From contig JAXDJX010000024.1 of assembly GCA_034667405.1 (NCBI GenBank), positions 53,634 to 117,633 on the forward strand: a stretch of 64,000 nt of DNA. The letters are read 5' to 3'. Each line of letters starts with the position of its first letter. The first letter of the stretch is position 1. Source of the stretch: JANXVR01 sp034667405 (GTDB lineage: Bacteria > Actinomycetota > UBA4738 > HRBIN12). The position numbers were made by a program, and so were the translations under genes. The notes under the pieces were generated by a model. It was given only the letters and a program-made list of their open reading frames with translations, made no database searches and was not told where the DNA came from. Shown here one piece after another: positions 17,102 through 25,663 of the stretch.

Positions 17102-20013
17102 CCGGCCACCTCCTCGACCGGGAACAGTTGCCGGCCTTCGGGGAACAGTGGGCACAGGGTCTTGTACTCGCAGAAGTGGCAGTCCGCGTAGGGATTGGCG
17201 ACGTAGACGCCGGTTCGATCCAACTCCTGCGTCCTGGCGATGAGGCCGCTCAATCGTTCGCGCATCCGCTGCGCGTATGCCTCTTCGTCACCTTCACTGA
17301 CGATCCATTTCCGATGTTCGATCCGTCCGTCTCGCCAGTTGCCTTTGAGATAGGTGAGTTCGACCATCTTCACAGGCTGGAACGCCTGGAGGTCTTCTGC
17401 CTCTTGAACCGCCAGGTAGTAGATCCCAAGCTGCAGGCTGTCCTCCGCCTTGGGAGCCCGGTCGGCGTTGCCGCTCTTGAAGTCGGTGATGGCGCTTCCA
17501 CCGACCGCCGGCCCGATCCGGTCGATGTAGCCGATCACCGTTACGCCGTCGTAGGCGAACTCGAAATACTGCTCGATGGCCGTGGCGGGCGTTTCCGCAT
17601 AGTTGTCGAACCAGTTCTTGAGCATCTTGGTCTTGGCGAGGTAGCGGAAGGCTTCGCTCACCGCCTTCGACGGGAACTCCTGATGACGCCAGCGTGCGTC
17701 GAGCGCAGCCGTCATGGCCTTCGGCGACCGCTCCAACTCACCCTTCTCTACCTCTTCGATGAGCTTGTGGACGGTCTTGCCGACCCATGCGTGGTAGCCG
17801 CCCGGCCGTCCGAGTCCCAGTTCGTTGCGAAGGACATGTTGGAGGTCGCAGTTCTCCAGGGTGCTGAGCTTGGAGAAGCTGAGGTGGAACGATTCGTGCA
17901 ACGGCAGGCCGGTGTCGCTCCAGGCCCGCTGGAACCACCACCGCGCCGGATCTACGCCCAAGGCCACCAGTCCATCGATGGCGGCGAGCCGTTCGGAGGC
18001 GTTCCCGGTTGGGTCGGCGAGCGTGCGCCGCCAGAGCGCCGCCGCCTCCCGCACCGACACGGGTTCCCGGAACGGGCCCTCGGGAGCCGGAACCCAGGGA
18101 ACCCTCAGCTCGTCGATGAACCGCGAGCGAGCGGCGGGCTCATGTTCGGAGTGGGGATCGCTCGACAGGAGGACAACGCGTCGGCGCGCCCGGCCCACCA
18201 CCATCCGGAACAGGCGGCGCTCGTCTTCCAGACGGGCCCGGTTGCGGTCGGCCTGAGAGATCGGATGGTCCAACGCCGCGAGATCGAACATCGGCTCGGG
18301 CCGCGACAGGCTTGGGAAGTTCCCTTCAACCGCCCCCGCCACCAGCACGGAATCGAACTCCTGTCCCGCCGCACCATGGGCCGTTAGGACCTGCACGGCG
18401 TCGGCCCGGATGCGTTCCCACGTACCGCTGTTCGGCCCGTGTCCGGCGGTCTCGAGCGACGCCAGGAACGCCGACGTGCTGGGATCGGCGCCCTGTCCGG
18501 CGTCCGCGACGGCCGAGGCGAACGCCACCACGGCGTCGAGCTCCCGCCGCGCCTCGTCGTCGTGCTCCGCCAGAGCCACGAGCCGCTTGGACGATGGGAG
18601 GTCACGCCACAAGATCGCGAATGCGTCCAGCACCGATCTATCGGCGACCGCCGACGCAGCGTCCAGGACTGAGCGCACGCCCGCGACCTCCTCCGCCTCC
18701 TTGGCGGCGAGGCCCTCCGTTTGCTCCAACGCGAGCGCTGCGCTCCCTGCGTTGGTCTGGGCGACGCGCATGAGTCCGCGCGCGACCGCGGGCGAGAGCC
18801 GAACCAGATCGGAGGTGAGCACGGACTCGATGAGGTCGGCGCGCTCGTTCGCCTCCGTTGCCGCGATCCATCGCAGGGCCAACACGTAGGGGAAGGTGGC
18901 GGGCTCTGCGCCGAGCGAGAGCCCGCGCTCGGGGACGGCGCGCGGCACGCGCGCATCGTCCAGGGCGCGGAGCAACCCACCCAGGTGCGCACCCTGGCGG
19001 CGAACCACCACGGCGAGCGACGCCCACGGCACATCCTCCTCGACATGAAGCCGGCGCAGTTCACGCGCGAGCGCGGCATGCTCCTCGGAGGTGTGGGCGG
19101 CGTGCCACGCCTCGGGCATCACCTGTGAGTCGCCGCTGCGATGCGGAACGGCGAGCGTCACGGCAGCAGCCCCGGGAAACGTTTCGCCGAAGCGCCGCAG
19201 CGGCACATCGGTAGACCCTTGGAAGGAGAACACGTGCGCATCGGGATCGCCCGCAGCCTCCACGCTCCCGGCGCCCAGGCCCACGAGCAAGGCCTCCGCC
19301 GCCAAGGTGACGTCCTGATAGTCGTCAATCATCAGGTGGTCGAACAGCGACGGACCCTCGCCGGCCACGCGCGCGGCCCGCTGCACCAGGCCCGCGAAGT
19401 CCACGACGTTGAGGTCGTCCGCAACCTCTTGATACTCACGGTAGAAATGCGCGAGCTCCAGCCAGCCGGTCAGCCCGGCGGTGCGGGCGCGTTCCTCGAT
19501 GTCCTCGGGCGTTCGCAAGGATTCCTGCGCGCGCGAGAGGAACTGCCGCACCTCATCGGCGAATGCGCGCATCTCAAGGAGATGTCCGTACGCCGGCCAC
19601 GCAGCGCGGTCCTGGTTCCCCAGCAGCTCACGAACCTGTGCGAACTGATCCGCCGCGGATAACACGGACGGCGGCTCGGCGTACCCGAGCTTCGCGAACC
19701 GTTCGGCCAGCACGTGGAACGCCAGGCCGTGGACGGTGAGGACGTGGAGCGTGGGGAGCGATCCTTGAAGGCGCTCCAGCAAGATGGCCAAGGCTTCGTC
19801 TCGAGCCTTGCGCGAGCCTACGATCAATGCGATGCGCTCCGGGTCGGCCCCCGCCTCGATGAACGACGCGAGCCGCTCGCGGAGTGCGGCGGTCTTGCCC
19901 GTCCCGGCCGGGCCGGTCACCAACAGGGCGCCGTGTTCGTGCTCGAGGACCGCGCGCTGCTGAGGATCGGGGCTGAACGAGGGGTTCACGGGGACGATGC
20001 TACTCGCAGGCAC
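17098..20013 (-). CDS. adnA: AdnA-like helicase-nuclease subunit
   Basis: A protein of about 971 residues with a UvrD-like motor and a C-terminal nuclease. Walker A is GPAGTGKT (34-41) and Walker B is MIDDYQD. The nuclease motif is AITDFKSGN. Cysteines at LENCDLQHVL and DCHFCEYKTLC fit the iron-sulfur clasp. The frame stays open into the preceding protease gene, so the start is uncertain: GTG at 20013 is proposed, with GTGs at 20019 and 19989 possible. It is followed directly by adnB. Two consecutive motor-nuclease genes of about 1000 and 1100 residues are the mycobacterial AdnAB arrangement rather than RecBCD or AddAB. Confidence 0.88.
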   Translation of the reverse strand: MPASSIVPVNPSFSPDPQQRAVLEHEHGALLVTGPAGTGKTAALRERLASFIEAGADPERIALIVGSRKARDEALAILLERLQGSLPTLHVLTVHGLAFHVLAERFAKLGYAEPPSVLSAADQFAQVRELLGNQDRAAWPAYGHLLEMRAFADEVRQFLSRAQESLRTPEDIEERARTAGLTGWLELAHFYREYQEVADDLNVVDFAGLVQRAARVAGEGPSLFDHLMIDDYQDVTLAAEALLVGLGAGSVEAAGDPDAHVFSFQGSTDVPLRRFGETFPGAAAVTLAVPHRSGDSQVMPEAWHAAHTSEEHAALARELRRLHVEEDVPWASLAVVVRRQGAHLGGLLRALDDARVPRAVPERGLSLGAEPATFPYVLALRWIAATEANERADLIESVLTSDLVRLSPAVARGLMRVAQTNAGSAALALEQTEGLAAKEAEEVAGVRSVLDAASAVADRSVLDAFAILWRDLPSSKRLVALAEHDDEARRELDAVVAFASAVADAGQGADPSTSAFLASLETAGHGPNSGTWERIRADAVQVLTAHGAAGQEFDSVLVAGAVEGNFPSLSRPEPMFDLAALDHPISQADRNRARLEDERRLFRMVVGRARRRVVLLSSDPHSEHEPAARSRFIDELRVPWVPAPEGPFREPVSVREAAALWRRTLADPTGNASERLAAIDGLVALGVDPARWWFQRAWSDTGLPLHESFHLSFSKLSTLENCDLQHVLRNELGLGRPGGYHAWVGKTVHKLIEEVEKGELERSPKAMTAALDARWRHQEFPSKAVSEAFRYLAKTKMLKNWFDNYAETPATAIEQYFEFAYDGVTVIGYIDRIGPAVGGSAITDFKSGNADRAPKAEDSLQLGIYYLAVQEAEDLQAFQPVKMVELTYLKGNWRDGRIEHRKWIVSEGDEEAYAQRMRERLSGLIARTQELDRTGVYVANPYADCHFCEYKTLCPLFPEGRQLFPVEEVAG

Positions 20014-20038
20014 CGACACCCCGGGTGGGGTCGCGGCG

Positions 20039-21178
20039 CTAGAGGTCCGGGCGCGGAGGGATCCCTCCGGGGGTGGCGCCCGTGGTCGCGTCGGCATTGG
20101 GGAGGAGCGTCCGCTGATACCACTGGGTGATGTCCGTGGGGCCGATGGCACCCACCAGCGCGCCGTCGCGGAGCACTAACCCGTCCATCCCGTTCAGCCA
20201 TTCGGCGACCATGTCGAGCGTCTCGTCGGGGCTGAACGCCGGCGTGAGGTCCAAAGAGGCCATGCCGTCGCGGACCGGCCTGGTGGGATCCCGCCTCCCG
20301 ACCTTCCTCGCGCTCGACACGGAGACCGTGCCGACCACTCGACCTTGGTCCACCACCGGGAAGCTCTCCTGCGGCGCATCGCGCAGATGAGAATCCAATG
20401 CCTCCTGGAGGGTCGAGCCGGCCGGGATGGGTGCTGGTGGGTCCCTCATGGCGTCGGCGGCCGTTCCCTTGGCGAGCTGTTCCTGCGCGAGAACGCGCGC
20501 CTCGGTCGATCTACCGGTACTCACCAAGAGGAAGGCGACCAGGATCAGGAAGAACCCGAACTCCCCGCCGTCGGTCAGCTGCCGGTATGCCAGAACGCCT
20601 ATGCCGATCCCGACGGCCGTCCCCACGTACCCGGCTGCTCGCTGTCCGGTTCGCCGGTTCTTAGTGATCTTCCAGACGATCGCCGTCAACATGCGCCCGC
20701 CGTCCAACGGCACGGCCGGCAGCGTGTTGAAGATGGCGAACAGGAGGTTGAGTGCGGCCAATTCCCTCACGACGCCGTGCGCGACGCCGTGCAAGGTGCT
20801 CGCGACCAACCAGAACACGGCGCTGAGGACGAGCGTGCTGGCCGGCCCCGCCGCCGACACCAGGAACTCGGCGCCCGGGCCTCGAGCGTTGGCTCGCGTC
20901 TCGGTAGCTCCGCCGAAGAACATCATCGTGATCCCGCGAACGGGGATGCGGAGCCGCCTCGACATCCACGCGTGCGCAAGTTCGTGCACGAATACCGCTC
21001 CGAAGAACCCCACGGCGAACAACGCAGTGAGCCACACAGCGCCGGCAGGCTCGATCTGGTTGAACAGGGAGTAGCGGCTGCTGGCGACGAAGAAGACCAC
21101 GAGCAGCCAGGTGGGTCCCAAGTAGATCGGGATCCGCCCGATGCTTCCGATCTTCCACCTGGTCCCAAAGCCGAGCAT
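20039..21178 (-). CDS. Site-2 protease (M50) with CBS domains
   Basis: A 379-residue intramembrane metalloprotease. HELAH at 65-69 gives the zinc-binding HExxH, and NTLPAVPLDGGRML supplies the third ligand (NxxPxxPLDGG). There are about six membrane helices. The C-terminal half has two CBS motifs (residues from about 240), as in the S2P subfamily whose CBS pair senses adenine nucleotides. Such proteases cleave membrane-bound anti-sigma factors or similar substrates, and the substrate here is unknown. A TAGGCT box ends 6 bases before the ATG. It ends shortly upstream of adnA on the same strand. Confidence 0.9.
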   Translation of the reverse strand: MLGFGTRWKIGSIGRIPIYLGPTWLLVVFFVASSRYSLFNQIEPAGAVWLTALFAVGFFGAVFVHELAHAWMSRRLRIPVRGITMMFFGGATETRANARGPGAEFLVSAAGPASTLVLSAVFWLVASTLHGVAHGVVRELAALNLLFAIFNTLPAVPLDGGRMLTAIVWKITKNRRTGQRAAGYVGTAVGIGIGVLAYRQLTDGGEFGFFLILVAFLLVSTGRSTEARVLAQEQLAKGTAADAMRDPPAPIPAGSTLQEALDSHLRDAPQESFPVVDQGRVVGTVSVSSARKVGRRDPTRPVRDGMASLDLTPAFSPDETLDMVAEWLNGMDGLVLRDGALVGAIGPTDITQWYQRTLLPNADATTGATPGGIPPRPDL

Positions 21179-21184
21179 GCTTCG

Positions 21185-21190
21185 AGCCTA
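21185..21190 (-). promoter_or_regulatory. -10 box of the site-2 protease gene
   Basis: TAGGCT on the minus strand, 6 bases before the ATG at 21178. Leaderless geometry. Confidence 0.5.
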
Positions 21191-21220
21191 CCGGGCCTTT
21201 CGTATTCCATACTGAGCGGC

Positions 21221-21712
21221 ATGCAGAGGCGATGGATGGTGCGTTCGGGGGCGCTGGCCCTCACGATGATGTTCGCGGCCTGCGGCGGCGACGCATCGGG
21301 GGCCAGCTCCGCGGTCACGACCCCGGGGGCGGCCGCCGATGGAGCTCCGCCTCCTGCCTCGCCCGCAGGCTGCCAGCCCTCGACCGAGCAATCCTTGGTT
21401 GCCGAAGGGTTGAAGTTCGACCGGTCCTGCATCGCGGTGCCGGCCCACCAAACGACATCCCTCACTCTCACGAACAACGATCCCGGCGAGTCGCACGAGG
21501 TCGCCATCTACCGCTGGGAGTCCTGTTTCGCCCGGGCCGCTCGAGCCGGAGATGTCACCACCTGCGCCGACCCCTCCGAGGGGCTCCGGTTCAAGGGAGA
21601 CATCCTCAAGTCGGGATCGACGACCTATCACATCCTCGGTTTGCGGCCGGGACAGTACGCGTTCATCTGCTTGGTGCACCCGACCATGCACGGCGTCTTC
21701 AACGTGGGCTAG
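21221..21712 (+). CDS. Cupredoxin-like lipoprotein
   Basis: A 163-residue exported lipoprotein: a hydrophobic signal ending in MFAAC with C21 as the lipidated cysteine. A Ser/Thr/Pro/Ala linker (24-50) precedes a cupredoxin-like domain. Type-1 copper ligands fit H92 (in ESHEVAIY), C150, H153 and M156 (YAFICLVHPTM). It is probably a periplasmic-side or cell-surface electron carrier or copper protein. Extra cysteines (C51, C70, C102, C115) could form disulfides. It is convergent with the DUF72 gene, overlapping by 14 bases. Confidence 0.8.
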   Translation: MQRRWMVRSGALALTMMFAACGGDASGASSAVTTPGAAADGAPPPASPAGCQPSTEQSLVAEGLKFDRSCIAVPAHQTTSLTLTNNDPGESHEVAIYRWESCFARAARAGDVTTCADPSEGLRFKGDILKSGSTTYHILGLRPGQYAFICLVHPTMHGVFNVG

Positions 21713-22637
21713 CGGGAGCGAACACGGGGGCACCGTCGGTGCTCAGCATGTCGCCTAGTTCACGGGCGTTGCGAACCGCGAAGTCTCGGTAGCAATTGTT
21801 CATGAGGACGTGGGTCTCTCGCGCCTGTGTGGCGAGCTCCTCGATCTTCGGAACCCATCCCTGCAGTTCATCAGCCGGATAGTCGTATCTGAAGCGTTCA
21901 CTGGCGGTTTCACTCTTGACTTCCCAGGCCGCGGTGTTCCGACCGTGGAACCTGATCATCGCCAGGTCCTCCGCGGTGGCTGCGGTCATCGGCGGGACGC
22001 TCGAGGTGAACCCCTGCGGCATGTCGACACAGACGAACGGCAGCTTCAGCTGTTCCAGGACATCGAGCGTTTCCTCGCGGTTGTCCTCGCGCAACCAACT
22101 CTCATGGCGGAATTCCACGGCGACGCGGTAGTCGGGCAGGCGGGAGGCGCACTCCTCTATGTATGCCTTGTTCGCGCGACTGATGGTGAACCATTGCGGG
22201 AACTGGAACAGGACCGCACCGAGCTTCCCGGCCGAATGCAACGGCATCAGGGCTTCGCGGAACCGTTCCCACACCTGGTCGACCAAGGGTTCCGGGAGCT
22301 TGTCGCGATAGCAGAAGCGCTTACCCAGCACATCGGGTCCGAGTTCGGCTTTCACTTCTCCGTAGAGGGAGTCGGGCCGCGTCGGATGGTTGGTGAGCAG
22401 CGAGTACGCCTTGATGTTGAACGTGAAGTCGGAGGGCGTGCGTTCGATCCAGAGCACGGAGTTACGTTCCGAGGGCGGGTAGTAATACGTGGAGTCGACC
22501 TCGACCAGCGGGAACTTCGTGGCGTAGAACTTCAGGCGTGCCTCGGCCGAACTGGTGCCGGGCGGGTAGAACCCTCCGTCCTTGACCAGGGTCGGGTCCG
22601 TCCACGAGGACGTCCCCAGGAGGATCCGACCGTTCAC
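21699..22637 (-). CDS. DUF72 (YecE-type) protein
   Basis: A 312-residue TIM-barrel-like DUF72 protein. It begins RILLGTSSWTDPTLVKDGGFYP and contains LVEVDSTYYYPPS, FTFNIKAYSLLTNHP and VAVEFRHESW, all typical of the family. The biochemical function of DUF72 is not established. The GTG start overlaps the stop of the PGPGW gene (GTGA), so the two are cotranslated. Confidence 0.9.
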   Translation of the reverse strand: MNGRILLGTSSWTDPTLVKDGGFYPPGTSSAEARLKFYATKFPLVEVDSTYYYPPSERNSVLWIERTPSDFTFNIKAYSLLTNHPTRPDSLYGEVKAELGPDVLGKRFCYRDKLPEPLVDQVWERFREALMPLHSAGKLGAVLFQFPQWFTISRANKAYIEECASRLPDYRVAVEFRHESWLREDNREETLDVLEQLKLPFVCVDMPQGFTSSVPPMTAATAEDLAMIRFHGRNTAAWEVKSETASERFRYDYPADELQGWVPKIEELATQARETHVLMNNCYRDFAVRNARELGDMLSTDGAPVFAPASPR

Positions 22638-23011
22638 CGTTGAGAACGGCCGCGGACTCGATCCAATGCCGCGTCCTTCGCCTGACCCGCCCGGGCCTTA
22701 GCGGCGCGCAGGAGCCGCTCGGCCCACACGTACTCGGTTGCCAGGATGGCGAGCCCGGCGATGATCGTGACGATGCCCGGCCCGGGGAGGACCAACATGA
22801 CGATGCCCGCGAGCACCACGATCAAGCCAACAACGGTAACGGCGACACGCTTGGCGTTTCGGCCGATGAAGAGCCCGATCGCCTTGAACGGCACGAAGAT
22901 TGGATGGTGGTGCCAACGCCGTTCGGGCTCAGCGGCGTCGCCGAGGCTTCGAACGACCTCGTCGGCGTCACGTTCTTCGGGGTCGTCGCCCCAGACATCT
23001 CGTCGGTGCAC
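22634..23011 (-). CDS. PGPGW-family small membrane protein
   Basis: A 125-residue protein with a charged N-terminal third and two adjacent membrane helices (about 45-92). They carry the signature VLPGPGIVTIIAGLAILATEYVWA of the TIGR02611/PGPGW family, common in Actinomycetota and of unknown role. A basic amphipathic C-terminal tail follows. Start is GTG, and it is coupled to the DUF72 gene downstream. Confidence 0.83.
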   Translation of the reverse strand: MHRRDVWGDDPEERDADEVVRSLGDAAEPERRWHHHPIFVPFKAIGLFIGRNAKRVAVTVVGLIVVLAGIVMLVLPGPGIVTIIAGLAILATEYVWAERLLRAAKARAGQAKDAALDRVRGRSQR

Positions 23012-23032
23012 GGGCAGCCTCCTCCCGCCACC

Positions 23033-23629
23033 CTACTCCGACTGGCCCGGACGCAGGTCCCGGGGCCACCGTTTGAGCTCGAAGAAGCCGGGTCGAGCGC
23101 TGAGGCCCATGACCTGCTCCCACAGGACTAAGGTGTCCGCGCCGATGGGGGGCGTGGCCAGCAGTGGTCCATACAGGACCTTGTCGGTGCCGATCTGGAT
23201 GGTCGGGACGCCGAACACCGAGCTATCCCTGGAGTGGAAGAACTCGTCGGTGACCTCCGTGACCAGCGCCGGCATCGCGAGCGCCCGCTCGACGATGCCT
23301 GGGAGACCGGCGGCGTCTGCGGCCTCTCGGATAAGCGCAGGGGAAACTCCTTCGCCCTTATCGTGCATCCGTTCGCCGAGCGCTCGATAGAGGTGCTCGA
23401 TGTCCTCGGTGCCCTGCCGTCGGGCCAACGCGAGCGCGACCAACGCCTCCCCGTACCTAGCCGCCGACTCCCAGAAGGGCGCTTCGTCCGGTGATGCATT
23501 CAGCTCGAGGCTGAAGATGGACCACGTCAAGGTGATGACGTCGGCGTCACGAAGGTCGAACAGCCACTTACAGGTTTGCCAACACCACGGACAAGATGGA
23601 TCGACCCACACTCGAACGTCCCGCTTCAC
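23033..23629 (-). CDS. DsbA-fold oxidoreductase, mycothiol-dependent nitroreductase type
   Basis: A 198-residue thioredoxin-fold protein with an inserted helical domain and the redox motif CPWC at 13-16 (DPSCPWCWQT). The overall plan and the C-terminal FFELKR match the actinobacterial Rv2466c group, which uses mycothiol as reductant and reduces nitro compounds. The cis-proline GVPTIQI is present. No signal peptide, so it is cytosolic. Start is GTG with a strong GGAGGAAGGG upstream. If the assignment holds, the organism makes mycothiol. Confidence 0.8.
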   Translation of the reverse strand: MKRDVRVWVDPSCPWCWQTCKWLFDLRDADVITLTWSIFSLELNASPDEAPFWESAARYGEALVALALARRQGTEDIEHLYRALGERMHDKGEGVSPALIREAADAAGLPGIVERALAMPALVTEVTDEFFHSRDSSVFGVPTIQIGTDKVLYGPLLATPPIGADTLVLWEQVMGLSARPGFFELKRWPRDLRPGQSE

Positions 23630-23765
23630 GGCGTCCCTTCCTCCGCGGTCCCTTTGATCTCGAGAGGCTCGGGGATCGTCGCCTCGTAACCCAGCTCTCG
23701 AGGGATTCAGCCGATGGTAGCGCCACGTCCCACGGATAGATCCATCGGAGCCGTGTTTGTCACTC

Positions 23766-23799
23766 TTGCAACAGTACGAACGCTTTAGGTAGAACTACC
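23766..23799 (+). promoter_or_regulatory. Candidate promoter and operator of kinase gene 1
   Basis: TTGCAA at 23766-23771 and TAGAAC at 23790-23795, 18 bases apart, could be -35 and -10. The perfect inverted repeat GGTAGAACTACC (23788-23799) covers the -10, as expected for a repressor or autoregulatory site. It lies about 60 bases before the kinase start. Confidence 0.35.
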
Positions 23800-23859
23800 C
23801 CTCCAAACCGATGACAGTCCGGCTGCCCGACGGACGACGGATGCCTTGGGAGGGGATAG

Positions 23860-25284
23860 ATGTCCGTCACTCTTGAAGAAGAATCGAGGAAAGGCGGTAG
23901 ACGCGCCCAACGGGATCCGGTTCGGGCTAGGTGGTTCTGCTGGGCTGTGACTTTGTGCGCGGTCCCTTTGATCTGGCAGTTCATGCGTGATTGGTCCACC
24001 TACCGTAGCGACCTCTGGTTGATGGCCTCGGTGGCAATGGTGGTCGCCCTTGCGGATCTCTTACCGGTACCTCACTGGGACACGTTCACCGTCAGTGTCT
24101 CAACGCCGGTGACGATTGCTGCCGGGATGATTCTGAGTCCCGTCCAGGTAGGTGCCGTCGCTTTGCTGGCTGCGTTCGACAAGCGGGAATTCACCGGGGA
24201 AGTGCCGCTTGCTCGCGCAGCGTTCAATCGAAGCCAGGTGGCCGCGAGTGCCTTCCTTGCATCTGTCGTTTTCCACTCCTTCGGCCGTAGTGCAACGGAC
24301 TTCCCTCTCGTAATTGGACCTTTGATTCTTGCGGTGCTGACGGACTTTGCGGTGAATACCTCTCTTGCTATGACGGTTGGGCACTATCTCACTGGTTTGG
24401 ACCGCAAGGAAATCTTCAATCGTGTTTATGGCGACCACCCGATCCGTCTTGCTGCAACCTACGCGTGCCTGGGACTTCTTGCGGTCTTCATCCCACCGGA
24501 GGTGCGAGTAGCTGGCTCCTGGGGCGTGGTGGCCTTCGTGGTGCCCCTTCTCTTGGCGCGCGAACTCTTCATGAGCGGCCAGAGGTTGCGCGATGCCGCT
24601 GACCAAATCCAAAAGAAGAATGTCGCTCTAATTGAAACGGTTGAGCGCATCGCAGCGGAGCGAAGGGACGAGCGTCTCTCCGTGGCGGGAGAGCTTCACG
24701 ATGAAGTCTTGCCACCATTATTCAAGGTCCACCTGATGGGTCAGGTCCTACGCCAAGATCTCATCAGCGGAAGGTTGCTGGAGCTCGATGATGACATCCC
24801 TGAACTCCTGAGCGCGACCGAAGTAGCGCAGGAGGCCATTCGTTCTCTAGTGGGGGCCCTTCGTAGATCTTCCTTGGGCCCCGCTGGCTTGAATTCGACT
24901 CTCAAGTTGCTCGCCCAGCAGCTGGAGGCTGCGGGATCCCCGAGCATCGTGCTCGAATTGGAAGACGTGGGCGGCTCCGATGCAATTCAGCTGCTCGCGT
25001 ACCAAATCTTTCGCGAAGCGATGACCAACGCGTCCCGCTACTCGAAGGCCTCGAGCCTCACAATCTCTGTTCGCAAGGGAGACGATGGTCGTATCCATCT
25101 CCTGGTCGAGGACGATGGCGTGGGATTCGACCCGGGGCTGGTTGAATCTGCCAACCACTTCGGACTCCAGCTCATTCGGGAACGAGCGCATGCAGCCGGG
25201 GGCGCGGTTCACATTGATTCTTTGCTCGGGGGAGGGACACGTATCCGAGCCGTACTTCCACCGGAACTGCCTGGAGTGTTGTAG
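23860..25284 (+). CDS. NarL-type sensor histidine kinase 1 (orphan)
   Basis: A 474-residue membrane kinase. The N-terminal half has about six hydrophobic segments (28-235) with the conserved stretch DKREFTGEVPLARAAFNRSQVA (107-128). Next come a coiled linker and a HisKA_3 dimerisation domain with the phosphoacceptor H280 (GELHDEVLPP). The HATPase domain follows, with N box FREAMTNASRYS (384-395) and G1 EDDGVGFD (417-424). This class normally signals to a LuxR/NarL-type response regulator, but none is adjacent. A GGGAGGGG Shine-Dalgarno precedes the ATG. Its codon use is visibly less GC-rich than the neighbours, which may indicate transfer. It is paralogous to the kinase at 25664. Confidence 0.88.
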   Translation: MSVTLEEESRKGGRRAQRDPVRARWFCWAVTLCAVPLIWQFMRDWSTYRSDLWLMASVAMVVALADLLPVPHWDTFTVSVSTPVTIAAGMILSPVQVGAVALLAAFDKREFTGEVPLARAAFNRSQVAASAFLASVVFHSFGRSATDFPLVIGPLILAVLTDFAVNTSLAMTVGHYLTGLDRKEIFNRVYGDHPIRLAATYACLGLLAVFIPPEVRVAGSWGVVAFVVPLLLARELFMSGQRLRDAADQIQKKNVALIETVERIAAERRDERLSVAGELHDEVLPPLFKVHLMGQVLRQDLISGRLLELDDDIPELLSATEVAQEAIRSLVGALRRSSLGPAGLNSTLKLLAQQLEAAGSPSIVLELEDVGGSDAIQLLAYQIFREAMTNASRYSKASSLTISVRKGDDGRIHLLVEDDGVGFDPGLVESANHFGLQLIRERAHAAGGAVHIDSLLGGGTRIRAVLPPELPGVL

Positions 25285-25312
25285 CGGAAGGGCACCAAGC
25301 GTCTGAAATTGA

Positions 25313-25343
25313 AAATAGCCCGGGCGCTAGGCCCGGGCTATTT
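25313..25343. terminator. Strong bidirectional terminator hairpin
   Basis: A perfect 13-bp stem (AAATAGCCCGGGC / GCCCGGGCTATTT) with a 5-base loop, 28 bases after the kinase 1 stop. A-runs and T-runs at the stem base suit intrinsic termination in both directions. It also lies 16 bases past the stop of the small minus-strand gene. Confidence 0.8.
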
Positions 25344-25359
25344 CGACTCTCAAGTCTGT

Positions 25360-25443
25360 TCAGACGCGGTAGTGGGCTCCGCCGGCGATGATCACGGCCA
25401 AGAGTGATCCAAGTGCGATCGCTATGCGCTTCGCAGTCTGCAT
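25360..25443 (-). CDS. 27-residue hydrophobic peptide gene
   Basis: A short frame encoding MQTAKRIAIA followed by a hydrophobic run (LGSLLAVIIAGGA) and ending HYRV. It has a basic start, one possible membrane helix (about 7-23) and a polar end. It is preceded by a strong Shine-Dalgarno, GAGGGAGGAAT, about 6 bases before the ATG, and closed by the hairpin at 25313-25343, so it has all the parts of a real transcription unit. It sits in the interval between the two paralogous kinases. Function unknown: a kinase-modulating or membrane-stress peptide are possibilities, but nothing here proves either. Confidence 0.6.
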   Translation of the reverse strand: MQTAKRIAIALGSLLAVIIAGGAHYRV

Positions 25444-25502
25444 GTAGTGATTCCTCCCTCTCATAGCGGGCGGGCGGCGTAGGTAGCTGCCCACTCGATT
25501 CC

Positions 25503-25554
25503 ACCCCAAGCGGGGGACTGAGAGCCACTATCGGGTGACCCCCAGGTGGGGGAC
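25503..25554. promoter_or_regulatory. Paired C/G-rich dyads between the kinase genes
   Basis: Two related sites, ACCCCAAGCGGGGGAC (25503-25518) and ACCCCCAGGTGGGGGAC (25538-25554), are about 35 bases apart. Each is an imperfect dyad of C- and G-runs. For the minus-strand peptide gene, a TACCTA at 25480-25485 could serve as -10. The nearer dyad would then cover the -35 position, which is how NarL-type activators often bind. Confidence 0.45.
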
Positions 25555-25612
25555 AAGCCCGAGCTTGGACCTACGCCAGATGCATTACGCCCGATGGTGG
25601 GTACTTCTCCCC

Positions 25613-25639
25613 TTGCGTCGGGGCGTAGGAAGATAAGAT
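25613..25639 (+). promoter_or_regulatory. Candidate promoter of kinase gene 2
   Basis: TTGCGT (25613-25618) and TAAGAT (25634-25639), 15 bases apart. This would give a leader of about 18 bases containing the GAGGAG Shine-Dalgarno before the GTG at 25664. The spacing is shorter than ideal. Confidence 0.35.
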
Positions 25640-25663
25640 TTCGATCCCAACTGAGGAGCAGCT

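Noticed and set aside
15371..17191. Plus-strand open frame of 606 codons
   Set aside because: Antisense to adnB, whose helicase motifs run through the whole region; the frame is a high-GC artefact.
20345..21220. Long plus-strand extension upstream of the cupredoxin lipoprotein
   Set aside because: Antisense to the site-2 protease; the lipoprotein signal peptide begins at the ATG at 21221.
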